Positions 1 to 5,258 of a stretch of DNA of 5,258 nucleotides are shown piece after piece. The DNA is from an uncultured Desulfobulbus sp. (lineage in GTDB: Bacteria; Desulfobacterota; Desulfobulbia; Desulfobulbales; Desulfobulbaceae). Below the pieces are notes generated by a model, which saw only the letters and a program-made list of their open reading frames with translations, was not told the DNA's origin and did not search any database. Positions within the stretch are counted from its first letter, which is position 1, and every line of letters starts with the position of its first letter. The stretch covers positions 1-5,258 of the forward strand of contig CAMNHX010000141.1 of NCBI GenBank assembly GCA_946539945.1, in the 5' to 3' direction. Both the position numbers and the translations under genes were made by a program.

Positions 1-1675
1 CCGCCCCGTGACGACCACAGCCCTTCTCCACCGCATCGCTGATCTCGCCCAGAGAGGCGCGGGCGCGCGCTGCCTCAACCGCCAGACCCAGGAGGTTGCC
101 CTCGCCGGTCTCGGCGCACTTGGTGATGGCCGCAAGAGAAGCCTGACACTTGGCCTCGTCGCGCTCGGCCTTGAGCTTGGCCAGACGCTTCAACTGGGCC
201 TCGCGCACAGCAGTGTTGTCAACCTCAAGGGTGTTCAGGGCGTCTTCCTTTTCCAGCACATAGGTGTTCACGCCCACGATCTTCTCCCGGCCAGAGTCAA
301 TGCCTGCCTGACGCCGTGCCGCTGCCTCCTCGATGCGCATCTTGGGCAGACCGGTCTCAATGGCCTTGGCCATGCCGCCCAGTTCCTCAACCTCCTGGAT
401 GTGCTGCCAGCCGCGCTTCATGATGGCGCTGGTGAGGGCCTCAAGGTAGAAGGAACCAGCCCAGGGATCAGCCGGACGCACGATGTTGGTCTCGTCCTGC
501 AAGTAGAGCTGGGTGTTGCGGGCGATGCGGGCCGAGAAGTCGGTGGGCAGGGCGATGGCCTCGTCCAGCGAATTGGTGTGCAGGGACTGGGTATGTCCCA
601 GGGATGCGGCCAGGGCCTCGATGCAGGTGCGGCACACGTTGTTGAAGGGATCGCCTTCGGTGAGGCTCCAGCCCGAGGTCTGGCTGTGGGTGCGCAGGGC
701 CAAGGATTTCGGGTTCTTGGGGTTGAAGGTCTTGATGATCTTGGCCCACAACACCCGGGCGGCCCGCATCTTGGCCACCTCCATGAAGTAGTTCATGCCC
801 TGGGCCCAGAAGAAGGAGAGCCGGGGGGCGAAGGTGTCGATGTCCATGCCCGCGTTCACACCGGCCCGGGCGTAGTCCCAGCCGTCGGCCAGGGTGTAGG
901 CCATTTCAATGTCCGAGGTCGCACCCGCCTCCTGCATGTGGTAGCCGGAGATGCTGATGCTGTTGAACTTCGGCATGTTCTGCGAGGTGAAGGCGAAGAT
1001 GTCCGAGATGATCTTCATGGACATGGCGGGCGGGTAAATATAGGTGTTGCGCACCATGTATTCCTTCAGGATGTCGTTCTGGATGGTGCCGGTCAACTGC
1101 GCCTGCTTCACCCCCTGCTCCTCGGCCGCCACGATGTAGAAGGCCAGGATGGGGAGGACCGCGCCGTTCATGGTCATGGACACGCTCATCTGGTCCAGCG
1201 GGATGCCGGAGAAGAGGATTTCCATGTCCAGGATGGAGTCCACGGCCACGCCCGCCTTGCCCACGTCGCCCACCACCCGGGGATGGTCAGAGTCATAGCC
1301 GCGATGGGTGGCGAGGTCAAAGGCAATGGACAGACCCTTCTGCCCGGCAGCGAGGTTGCGGCGATAGAAGGCGTTACTCTCTTCAGCGGTGGAGAAACCC
1401 GCGTACTGGCGCACGGTCCAAGGGCGCTGCACATACATGGTGCTGTAAGGTCCGCGCAGATAGGGAGGGATGCCCGCCATGTAGCCCATGTGGTCCAGGC
1501 CCTCGTAGTCGGCCCGGCTGTAGAGGGGCTTCACGTCGATCTGCTCCACGGTGCGCCAGACCAGGTCTTCGGCGCTCATGCCGGTCTCGGCCTTGACCTT
1601 GGCGGCCCAGGCGGCGTAGTCCAGCTTTTTGCCCGAGGGCTTGAGGGCGATTTTGGTGAAATCAGGACTGCTCAT
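1..1675 (-). CDS. mutB: Methylmalonyl-CoA mutase large (catalytic, alpha) subunit, 3' part cut off by the window edge
   Basis: Catalytic subunit of the AdoCbl-dependent radical enzyme that interconverts (R)-methylmalonyl-CoA and succinyl-CoA in the cytoplasm. My reading of the minus strand gives 558 codons from ATG at 1675 with no stop. The visible part is the N-terminal arm and the substrate-binding TIM barrel, with hallmark stretches [20 protein letters not shown] (84-103), [20 protein letters not shown] (160-179) and [10 protein letters not shown] (243-252). Tyr91, Arg209, Tyr245 and His246 sit where Propionibacterium MutB has Tyr89, Arg207, Tyr243 and His244, a constant offset of two. The Tyr/Arg pair fits methylmalonyl-CoA rather than isobutyryl-CoA as substrate. 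Family members are about 710-730 aa, so the missing ~160 residues should hold the cobalamin-binding domain (DxHxxG). The start is supported by the ATGA overlap with mutA and an ideal Shine-Dalgarno. The two genes are almost certainly translationally coupled. Confidence 0.95.
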   Translation of the reverse strand, partial: MSSPDFTKIALKPSGKKLDYAAWAAKVKAETGMSAEDLVWRTVEQIDVKPLYSRADYEGLDHMGYMAGIPPYLRGPYSTMYVQRPWTVRQYAGFSTAEESNAFYRRNLAAGQKGLSIAFDLATHRGYDSDHPRVVGDVGKAGVAVDSILDMEILFSGIPLDQMSVSMTMNGAVLPILAFYIVAAEEQGVKQAQLTGTIQNDILKEYMVRNTYIYPPAMSMKIISDIFAFTSQNMPKFNSISISGYHMQEAGATSDIEMAYTLADGWDYARAGVNAGMDIDTFAPRLSFFWAQGMNYFMEVAKMRAARVLWAKIIKTFNPKNPKSLALRTHSQTSGWSLTEGDPFNNVCRTCIEALAASLGHTQSLHTNSLDEAIALPTDFSARIARNTQLYLQDETNIVRPADPWAGSFYLEALTSAIMKRGWQHIQEVEELGGMAKAIETGLPKMRIEEAAARRQAGIDSGREKIVGVNTYVLEKEDALNTLEVDNTAVREAQLKRLAKLKAERDEAKCQASLAAITKCAETGEGNLLGLAVEAARARASLGEISDAVEKGCGRHGA

Positions 1676-3798
1676 GCGATCACCTCCAGATGTTTCTGAA
1701 TTTTAGCGAGGAGGTCCAAGGCGTTGGAGCGAATGTGCAGGAACTCATCCACCCCTGCCTCCTTGAAGGCTTCGATATATTCTTTCGGATACCCGGCCAG
1801 GATGACCATCATGCCCGGCTTGGCTGCCTTCACCTTCTTGGTGAGTTCCGGCACGATGTCAGGATAGGTGTCGTCAGTGGAGCAGATGATCATGGCCTTG
1901 GCCCCGGAGTCCAGCGCAGCCTGAACAGCCTCGTCAATGGTAGCAAAGCCATTGTTGGCAATGGTTTCCAGCGCGGCCACGTTGACAAAGGAGGTGGAGA
2001 AGTCGGCCCGGGCCTTGTGCTGGGGAATGGGCCCCATGTTGGCGAGGAAAATTTTCGGTGCACCGTTGTTCTTCTTGGCAAAGGTCTCGGTAGCCCGACG
2101 CAGGCGCTCAAAGGGTTCTGCGCCCCGGTGTACGTTCAGCTTGTCCACGCTGGGGCCTGCGTTTTGCCCTTCTGTTGCAGCGGCAAAAATTTCGCCCAGG
2201 GTCGCGCCTGCCTTGGCTGCAGCAATGGCAGCATCCATGAGAGCCGCGTCGCCAGAGGCGGCCTTGCCGCGCACATCCGCCAGCGCCTTGTCGCAGGCGG
2301 CGGCGTCGCGATTCTTCTTCACCGCATCCAGCGCGGCCTTGCGGCTCTTGCGGAAGCCTTCGTGGTCGAACTGCCTGATCTCCTGCTGCTCTTCCAGCAG
2401 GTTCGGATACATGCTCGTACCCACGAAGCGGTCGGTTCTGGTGGCGATGTTCTTGGCACGCTTGGCCGCCACTTCCGCCACCTTGGCCTGCGGGAACTTC
2501 TCGGACAGGGCTTTGAACATACCGCCCTTGCCCTCGATCTCCTGGAACAAGGCCCAAGCCTTGTGGGCGAGTTGATCAGTGAGCTGCTCCACGTACCAGC
2601 AGCCGCCTGCCGGGTCAACCACCCGGTCAAAGTGGGCCTCTTCGCGCAGAACGATGTGTACATTTCTTGCGATGCGGCGCGAAAATTCGTTGGGTTCGCG
2701 GAAGATCTCGTCAAAGGGGCCTACGTGCATACTGTTGACCCCGCCCGCAATGCCGGAGAAAGCCTCGGTGGACACGCGCAGCATGTTCACCCAGGGATCA
2801 ACCACGGTCTTGTTCCAGCGGGAGGTGCGGGCGTGGATCTGCATGGCCCGAGCGCTCTCGGAACCGCCGAAGCTCTCCACCACCTGTGCCCAGCAGAGAC
2901 GTGCAGCGCGGAACTTGGCGATTTCCATGAAGAAGTCCGCACCAATGGCAAACTCGAAGCAGATGCGGGAGGCCACAGAGTCAACCGAAAGACCCCTGTT
3001 TGTCATCTCGCGCAGGTACTCTGCGCCCACCGCAATGGCTGCGGCAATGTCTTCCACCGCGCTGCCACCGCTCTCCTGATAGGCGCTCACGTCAACCGCG
3101 ATGCTGCGGAGTTTGGGCGCATTCTTCTCGGCCCAACGGGTGAGGGCTGCCATGTGGGCATAAGCGCACTCCAAAGAAAGCGGCAGCGTGCCCTGGCGGG
3201 CCAACATGCCCAGAGGGTCAGCGGCAACAAAGCCGGAGAGCTTGCCCGGGTCTCCGGCCTGGGCCGCGAGGATGGCGGTCGCCGCAATGCCGGATGCGCC
3301 TGCGCCCAGACGGCAGTCCTGCGCACCCAAGTCAATGTTCGCAAAGGCTGCTTGGGCGTCAGCCAGACTGTCCAAGGCAAGTCCGCCGCAACCAGAATCA
3401 GCGGTATTCGCCGCGCTGTCCGCGTCCTGCCCTTTCTGGGCAGCGGCGTCCAACACGATGTTCAGGCTGGTCTGGCCCCTACCCAAGGAGCGCACGGCTT
3501 CCTTGTTCCACTCGGCAGCCTCGGCCAGGGTGATTTCCTGGGCCACCTGCCAGCTCTTTTTGAGTGCGCCCGAGGCAGTGACCCCGCGCACAAAGGGGGC
3601 CTCGCCCGGCTGGGTGTCCACATAGTCCAGCCCTTCCAGGTCTTCCTGCAAGTAGATGGGTTGGACCTCGATGCCCTCGTAGGTCTTCTTGATCAGCTTG
3701 TCAAAGGGTTTGCCCTTCAGGTCCTTTTCAACCTTGTCCCGCCATTCGGCCTTGGACGTGGGCGGGAAATCCTTGAGGATGTCCAGTGTTGCTCCCAT
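1672..3798 (-). CDS. mutA: Methylmalonyl-CoA mutase small (beta) subunit
   Basis: Partner subunit of the MutAB heterodimer; in this family it is a structural relative of the catalytic chain that does not bind cobalamin. The protein is 708 aa. The N-terminal segment ([18 protein letters not shown]) is typical of small subunits. A degenerate mutase barrel follows to about residue 520, including [16 protein letters not shown] (288-303) and the SMHVGPFDE region. A C-terminal B12-domain-like fold runs from about 580 to 708. There, at 587-597 ([11 protein letters not shown]), the DxHxxG cobalamin-ligand motif is absent, as expected for a beta subunit. The frame is open for 48 more codons to an ATG at 3942, but that extension lies across the 3' end of a cobalamin riboswitch. 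The ATG at 3798 has AGGAGG five bases upstream and begins where family homology begins. Its stop overlaps the mutB start. Expression is probably set by the two upstream riboswitches. Confidence 0.95.
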   Translation of the reverse strand: MGATLDILKDFPPTSKAEWRDKVEKDLKGKPFDKLIKKTYEGIEVQPIYLQEDLEGLDYVDTQPGEAPFVRGVTASGALKKSWQVAQEITLAEAAEWNKEAVRSLGRGQTSLNIVLDAAAQKGQDADSAANTADSGCGGLALDSLADAQAAFANIDLGAQDCRLGAGASGIAATAILAAQAGDPGKLSGFVAADPLGMLARQGTLPLSLECAYAHMAALTRWAEKNAPKLRSIAVDVSAYQESGGSAVEDIAAAIAVGAEYLREMTNRGLSVDSVASRICFEFAIGADFFMEIAKFRAARLCWAQVVESFGGSESARAMQIHARTSRWNKTVVDPWVNMLRVSTEAFSGIAGGVNSMHVGPFDEIFREPNEFSRRIARNVHIVLREEAHFDRVVDPAGGCWYVEQLTDQLAHKAWALFQEIEGKGGMFKALSEKFPQAKVAEVAAKRAKNIATRTDRFVGTSMYPNLLEEQQEIRQFDHEGFRKSRKAALDAVKKNRDAAACDKALADVRGKAASGDAALMDAAIAAAKAGATLGEIFAAATEGQNAGPSVDKLNVHRGAEPFERLRRATETFAKKNNGAPKIFLANMGPIPQHKARADFSTSFVNVAALETIANNGFATIDEAVQAALDSGAKAMIICSTDDTYPDIVPELTKKVKAAKPGMMVILAGYPKEYIEAFKEAGVDEFLHIRSNALDLLAKIQKHLEVIA
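1678..1687 (-). promoter_or_regulatory. Ribosome binding site of mutB, inside the end of mutA
   Basis: The minus strand reads GGAGGTGATC, a 10-base perfect match to the anti-Shine-Dalgarno end of 16S rRNA. GGAGG ends seven bases before the mutB ATG at 1675. It fixes the mutB start and lies within the last codons of mutA. It suggests strong reinitiation or coupling, to keep the two subunits at equal amounts. Confidence 0.85.
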
Positions 3799-3803
3799 TC
3801 TTT

Positions 3804-3809
3804 CCTCCT
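3804..3809 (-). promoter_or_regulatory. Ribosome binding site that decides the mutA start
   Basis: AGGAGG on the minus strand, followed by AAAGA and the ATG at 3798. This is the only good Shine-Dalgarno near the 5' end of the frame and argues for 3798 rather than the upstream ATG at 3942. Confidence 0.85.
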
Positions 3810-3845
3810 GGGTTTGTGATGCCCAAAGCACGGCTTCGGGCGCAA

Positions 3846-3880
3846 TGTTGTCCTGCGGTCTCTGGCCGCACGTCGCAACA
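3846..3880 (-). other. Leader hairpin between riboswitch RS1 and mutA
   Basis: An outer 5-bp stem (3846-3850 with 3876-3880) and an inner 5-bp stem (3854-3858 with 3866-3870) are separated by an asymmetric internal loop and capped by a 7-nt loop. No T tract follows, so it is not an intrinsic terminator. It ends 47 bases before the mutA ATG and may be part of the RS1 expression platform, but this is only inferred from position. Confidence 0.4.
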
Positions 3881-3910
3881 AACGGAAACACTGGCCGTTG
3901 TGCGTTGATG

Positions 3911-4070
3911 AAAAACGGCAGGTCTTCTGGCTTTCGGATCATCCTGTGCCGCTCCTTCCCAACCCTTTTCGGTCAGTGGTCTTTGCGGCGTCGTCCCCGG
4001 TTACAGCGGCCAAGCCCGCAACGGATTTGCACCGTTTTCCCTTTTCACCGCCAAAGGCGGAACCGTTTTT
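3911..4070 (-). ncRNA. Cobalamin (AdoCbl-type) riboswitch RS1, proximal to mutA
   Basis: All core elements of the cobalamin riboswitch are present in order on the minus strand: GGGAA (4037-4041), GGTGCAAATCC (4023-4033), CCGCTGTAACCGG (3997-4009), AGACCACTG (3974-3982), a GGGAAGG segment, and the terminal B12 box AGCCAGAAGACCTGCC (3917-3932). The ends are set by a closing P1 helix, AAAAACGG (4063-4070) pairing with CCGTTTTT (3911-3918). It lies 112 bases upstream of the mutA ATG. No convincing promoter is seen between it and terminator T1, so it is probably made only as part of the long transcript that starts before RS2. No U-tract terminator lies between it and mutA, so control of translation or Rho-dependent termination is more likely than intrinsic attenuation. 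Confidence 0.94.
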
Positions 4071-4115
4071 CCGTCTGCACCTGGTCTGCGCACCTCCCTT
4101 GTGGTGGATGAACAC

Positions 4116-4146
4116 AAAAAATCCCGAACCACCTTTGATCCGGGAT
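4116..4146 (-). terminator. Intrinsic terminator T1 (mutA-proximal copy), just upstream of RS1
   Basis: On the minus strand ATCCCG (4141-4146) pairs with CGGGAT (4121-4126). The stem is extended by four more pairs, two of them G-U (4137-4140 with 4127-4130), around a 6-nt loop, and is followed by six T (4116-4121). It ends 45 bases before the RS1 P1 helix. No gene precedes it closely, so its natural target is the riboswitch leader transcript itself. It is a diverged copy of T2. Confidence 0.8.
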
Positions 4147-4162
4147 GCCCTGTTTATCCGCG
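4116..4162 (-). repeat. Duplicated terminator module, copy A
   Basis: On the minus strand this copy begins CGCGGATAAACAGGGC and continues into the T1 hairpin and T tract. It matches copy B (4258-4303) along its length, with small indels and changes concentrated in the hairpin loop and inner stem. The copies are 142 bases apart. The match includes non-hairpin flank, so shared ancestry is more likely than two independent terminators. Confidence 0.75.
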
Positions 4163-4173
4163 TCTCCTCTGGG

Positions 4174-4196
4174 CTGTTCCGCGTCCTGCGGAGCAG
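4174..4196. other. Hairpin in the T2-T1 linker
   Basis: CTGTTCCGC (4174-4182) and GCGGAGCAG (4188-4196) form a 9-bp inverted repeat with one non-Watson-Crick position around a 5-nt loop. In the minus-strand RNA that position is a C-A mismatch. A comparable but weaker CTGC/GCAG hairpin (4324-4338) lies ahead of T2, so each terminator is preceded by a small hairpin. The rest of the linker (4147-4257) shows no gene and no promoter. Confidence 0.4.
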
Positions 4197-4257
4197 TGTG
4201 GGCTGTGCCTGCGACTGGGGAATGGCGGGATTTGGCGGTTGCCGCAAGGGCCTGGAC

Positions 4258-4288
4258 AAAAAATCCCGGACCACCAGTGGTCCGGGAT
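4258..4288 (-). terminator. Strong intrinsic terminator T2, downstream of RS2
   Basis: On the minus strand a perfect inverted repeat, ATCCCGGACCAC (4277-4288) with GTGGTCCGGGAT (4263-4274), gives 11-12 bp with a tiny loop and runs directly into six T (4258-4263). It lies 66 bases after the RS2 P1 helix, a usual place for the expression platform of a transcription-attenuating riboswitch. The plus strand has no T tract after the stem, so it acts only towards mutA. Confidence 0.88.
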
Positions 4289-4303
4289 AGCCCTGTTATC
4301 GCG
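4258..4303 (-). repeat. Duplicated terminator module, copy B
   Basis: On the minus strand it begins CGCGATAACAGGGC and continues through the T2 hairpin and T tract, matching copy A (4116-4162). Weaker similarity may extend further upstream, since both preceding linkers carry an ACTGC-starting small hairpin about 50 bases before this point. The duplicated block may therefore be a whole expression platform. Confidence 0.75.
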
Positions 4304-4353
4304 GTGCTGTCTTGCCAGTGACGCTGCCGTCCACGCAGTCCTTGCCACGAGCC

Positions 4354-4510
4354 GTTCAGGCAGGTCTTCTGACTCCCGGTTCACCCCTGACCCTTCCTTC
4401 CCAACTTTTTGGTCAGTGGTCTTTTGCAGCCTTGTCTCCGGTTACAGCGGCGGGCCCGTCGCCGATTTGCACGGCGTTCCCTTTTCAGTCCTGTGCAGGA
4501 CAACCTGAAC
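4354..4510 (-). ncRNA. Cobalamin (AdoCbl-type) riboswitch RS2, promoter-proximal
   Basis: A complete cobalamin riboswitch on the minus strand, closed by a perfect 7-bp P1, GTTCAGG (4504-4510) with CCTGAAC (4354-4360). Core elements in order: GGGAA (4477-4481), GTGCAAATC (4464-4472), CCGCTGTAACCGG (4438-4450), AGACCACTG (4414-4422), GGGAAGG, and the B12 box AGTCAGAAGACCTGCC (4359-4374). It resembles RS1 closely in the core but differs in the variable arms and P1, so the two helices cannot easily swap partners. It starts one base after the predicted transcription start and is followed by terminator T2, a classic attenuator arrangement. Confidence 0.95.
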
Positions 4511-4517
4511 GCTGTGC

Positions 4518-4547
4518 ATTCTGAATGAAAAAAAGGATTCTTGTCAA
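4518..4547 (-). promoter_or_regulatory. Sigma70-type promoter for the riboswitch-mutAB transcript
   Basis: On the minus strand a consensus -35 TTGACA (4542-4547) is followed after 18 bases by CAGAAT (4518-4523), a 4/6 match to the -10 consensus. The predicted start is near 4511, one base before RS2 begins. The riboswitch starting right at that point strongly supports the call. The mutA 5' leader would be about 713 bases. Confidence 0.75.
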
Positions 4548-4586
4548 GCCTCAATTTGCCGGACTGGCCTTTTTGCGGCTTGAGGC
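4548..4586. repeat. Inverted repeat abutting the mutAB -35 box
   Basis: GCCTCAA (4548-4554) and TTGAGGC (4580-4586) form a perfect 7-bp inverted repeat with a 25-bp gap. The first arm touches the -35 hexamer. It could be an operator for a regulator of the divergent promoters, or chance; nothing identifies the protein. Confidence 0.3.
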
Positions 4587-4739
4587 AGGAAAAAGTGCGG
4601 CCCAGTCTCCTCCATGAGCAGCCTTCTGGGCTGTTCCAGGCTGCTCTTGCATCAGACCAAGCAGCTCTTGAATCACCCAAAAAAGGTATTGCCCCGTTTT
4701 GATTTGTAGGGGAAAATCCAGGAGACAGCAGAAGATATT

Positions 4740-4760
4740 CGGCACTGTACCGCTGTGCCG
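4740..4760 (+). other. Hairpin in the queC leader
   Basis: CGGCAC (4740-4745) pairs perfectly with GTGCCG (4755-4760) around a 9-nt loop. No T tract follows, so it is not a terminator. Its role is unknown. Confidence 0.3.
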
Positions 4761-4802
4761 GTTTGCCAAGTACAAGTTCTGGCTCTCACAGGGGCATCAG
4801 GA

Positions 4803-4807
4803 AGAGG
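4803..4807 (+). promoter_or_regulatory. Ribosome binding site of queC
   Basis: AGAGG, within a purine-rich run (4799-4810), ends seven bases before the ATG at 4815. It supports that start, which is also where QueC homology begins. Confidence 0.65.
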
Positions 4808-4814
4808 AAACAGA

Positions 4815-5258
4815 ATGCAGGAACCCAAAAAGGCGGTGATTATCTTGAGCGGTGGGCTGGATTCCACGACTGTTCTGGCGATTGCAAAGGCAGCGGGTCA
4901 TGCCTGCCATTGCCTCAGTTTTGACTATGGCCAGAAGCAGATCGTGGAGCTGGAGCACGCGGCAGTCATTGCCCGGCATTTTGGCGCGGAACACCTGATT
5001 TTGCGGGTTGATCTGGCCGCTATTGGCGGCTCGGCGCTGACCACAGCAAGGCCGGTTCCCAAAGACCGGCCCTTGGACAGGATGGGCGAGGGAATCCCTG
5101 AAACCTATGTTCCTGGCCGTAACATCATTTTTTTGGCGCACGCGCTTGCCTGGGCAGAGGTTTTGGGCGCAGACGACATTTTTCTGGGCATCAATGCGGT
5201 GGACTACAGCGGCTATCCTGATTGCAGACCAGAGTTTCTGGATGCCTTTGCCCGTATG
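4815..5258 (+). CDS. queC: 7-cyano-7-deazaguanine (preQ0) synthase, 5' part cut off by the window edge
   Basis: QueC uses ATP and ammonia to convert 7-carboxy-7-deazaguanine to preQ0, the nitrile precursor of queuosine in tRNA; it acts in the cytoplasm. The first 148 residues are visible, of a usual ~220-235. They include the PP-loop ATP pyrophosphatase motif SGGLDST (12-18), SFDYGQ (35-40), the QueC signature ETYVPGRN (96-103), and [17 protein letters not shown] (125-141), all intact. The C-terminal zinc-binding cysteines lie beyond the edge. The ATG at 4815 puts the PP-loop at the expected distance from the N-terminus. The gene diverges from mutAB and has no evident functional link to it. 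Confidence 0.96.
   Translation, partial: MQEPKKAVIILSGGLDSTTVLAIAKAAGHACHCLSFDYGQKQIVELEHAAVIARHFGAEHLILRVDLAAIGGSALTTARPVPKDRPLDRMGEGIPETYVPGRNIIFLAHALAWAEVLGADDIFLGINAVDYSGYPDCRPEFLDAFARM

Larger units (their letters stand above)
4551..4814. other. Intergenic region upstream of queC; no recognised RNA class
   Basis: About 260 bases with no credible gene. Contents seen: an 8-bp inverted repeat (GAGCAGCC 4616-4623 with GGCTGCTC 4639-4646), a 14-base imperfect direct repeat (4640-4653 and 4661-4674, 12 of 14 identical, 21-base period), and a 6-bp hairpin (4740-4760) about 55 bases before the queC ATG. I looked for a preQ1 riboswitch, common ahead of queuosine genes, and did not find its C-rich loop and A-rich tail. 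The best queC promoter guess, TTGCCC (4689-4694), 17 bases, GAAAAT (4712-4717), is weak. Confidence 0.4.

Noticed and set aside
8..1699. Plus-strand open frame of 563 codons opposite mutB
   Set aside because: It is the antisense shadow of a well-recognised mutase gene in GC-rich DNA. The translation has no recognisable domain and is His/Gly/Val-rich as expected for a reverse-frame artefact.
1690..3819. Plus-strand open frame of 709 codons opposite mutA
   Set aside because: It mirrors mutA almost end to end, with no ribosome site or family resemblance. Codon bias of mutA removes stops from the opposite frame.
3939..4274. Minus-strand frame of 111 codons across T1 and RS1
   Set aside because: It reads straight through a terminator hairpin and the riboswitch core, with an Arg/Lys-rich low-quality translation. 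It is RNA structure, not protein.
4551..4578. GCC...GGC followed by five T on the plus strand as a terminator
   Set aside because: The stem is only three to four pairs, and no plus-strand gene lies upstream for it to terminate.
4711..4760. Apparent cobalamin-riboswitch words upstream of queC (CCAGGAGACAGC, CCGCTGTGCCGG)
   Set aside because: The words are in the wrong order for the family, and the GTGCAAATCC block, AGACCACTG block and closing helix are missing. Most likely chance similarity; at best a decayed fragment, with no support.
4381..4775. Small minus-strand frames in the queC upstream region and RS2
   Set aside because: They overlap the mutAB promoter and the riboswitch, lack Shine-Dalgarno sites and resemble nothing known.

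Overview
This is a GC-rich bacterial window with three protein genes: two on the minus strand and one diverging on the plus strand. Codon choice, protein style and the cobalamin-riboswitch/MutAB/QueC mix suggest a Gram-negative anaerobe, possibly of the Desulfobacterota (Desulfovibrio-like). That placement is inferred from general resemblance and is weak.

Left part (1-3798, minus strand): a heterodimeric methylmalonyl-CoA mutase operon. The small, non-cobalamin-binding subunit (mutA, 708 aa, 3798 to 1672) comes first. It overlaps by an ATGA the catalytic large subunit (mutB), which starts at 1675 and runs off the left edge just before its B12-binding domain. The enzyme interconverts (R)-methylmalonyl-CoA and succinyl-CoA using adenosylcobalamin (AdoCbl), as in propionate formation or oxidation.

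Middle part (3799-4550): no protein gene, but a very long regulatory leader read on the minus strand towards mutA. In transcription order it holds a sigma70-like promoter (TTGACA, 18 nt, CAGAAT), a complete cobalamin riboswitch starting at the predicted transcript 5' end (RS2, 4510-4354), a strong intrinsic terminator (T2), a second copy of the same terminator module (T1), a second complete cobalamin riboswitch (RS1, 4070-3911), a terminator-less stretch with one hairpin, and the mutA ribosome binding site. Two same-ligand riboswitches in series, with two duplicated terminators between them, ahead of an enzyme that itself needs AdoCbl, is the most interesting thing in the window.

Right part (4551-5258): an intergenic stretch with inverted and direct repeats but no recognised RNA class, then the first 148 codons of queC (plus strand), which makes the queuosine precursor preQ0. 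It is functionally unrelated to the mutase operon and is simply divergent from it.
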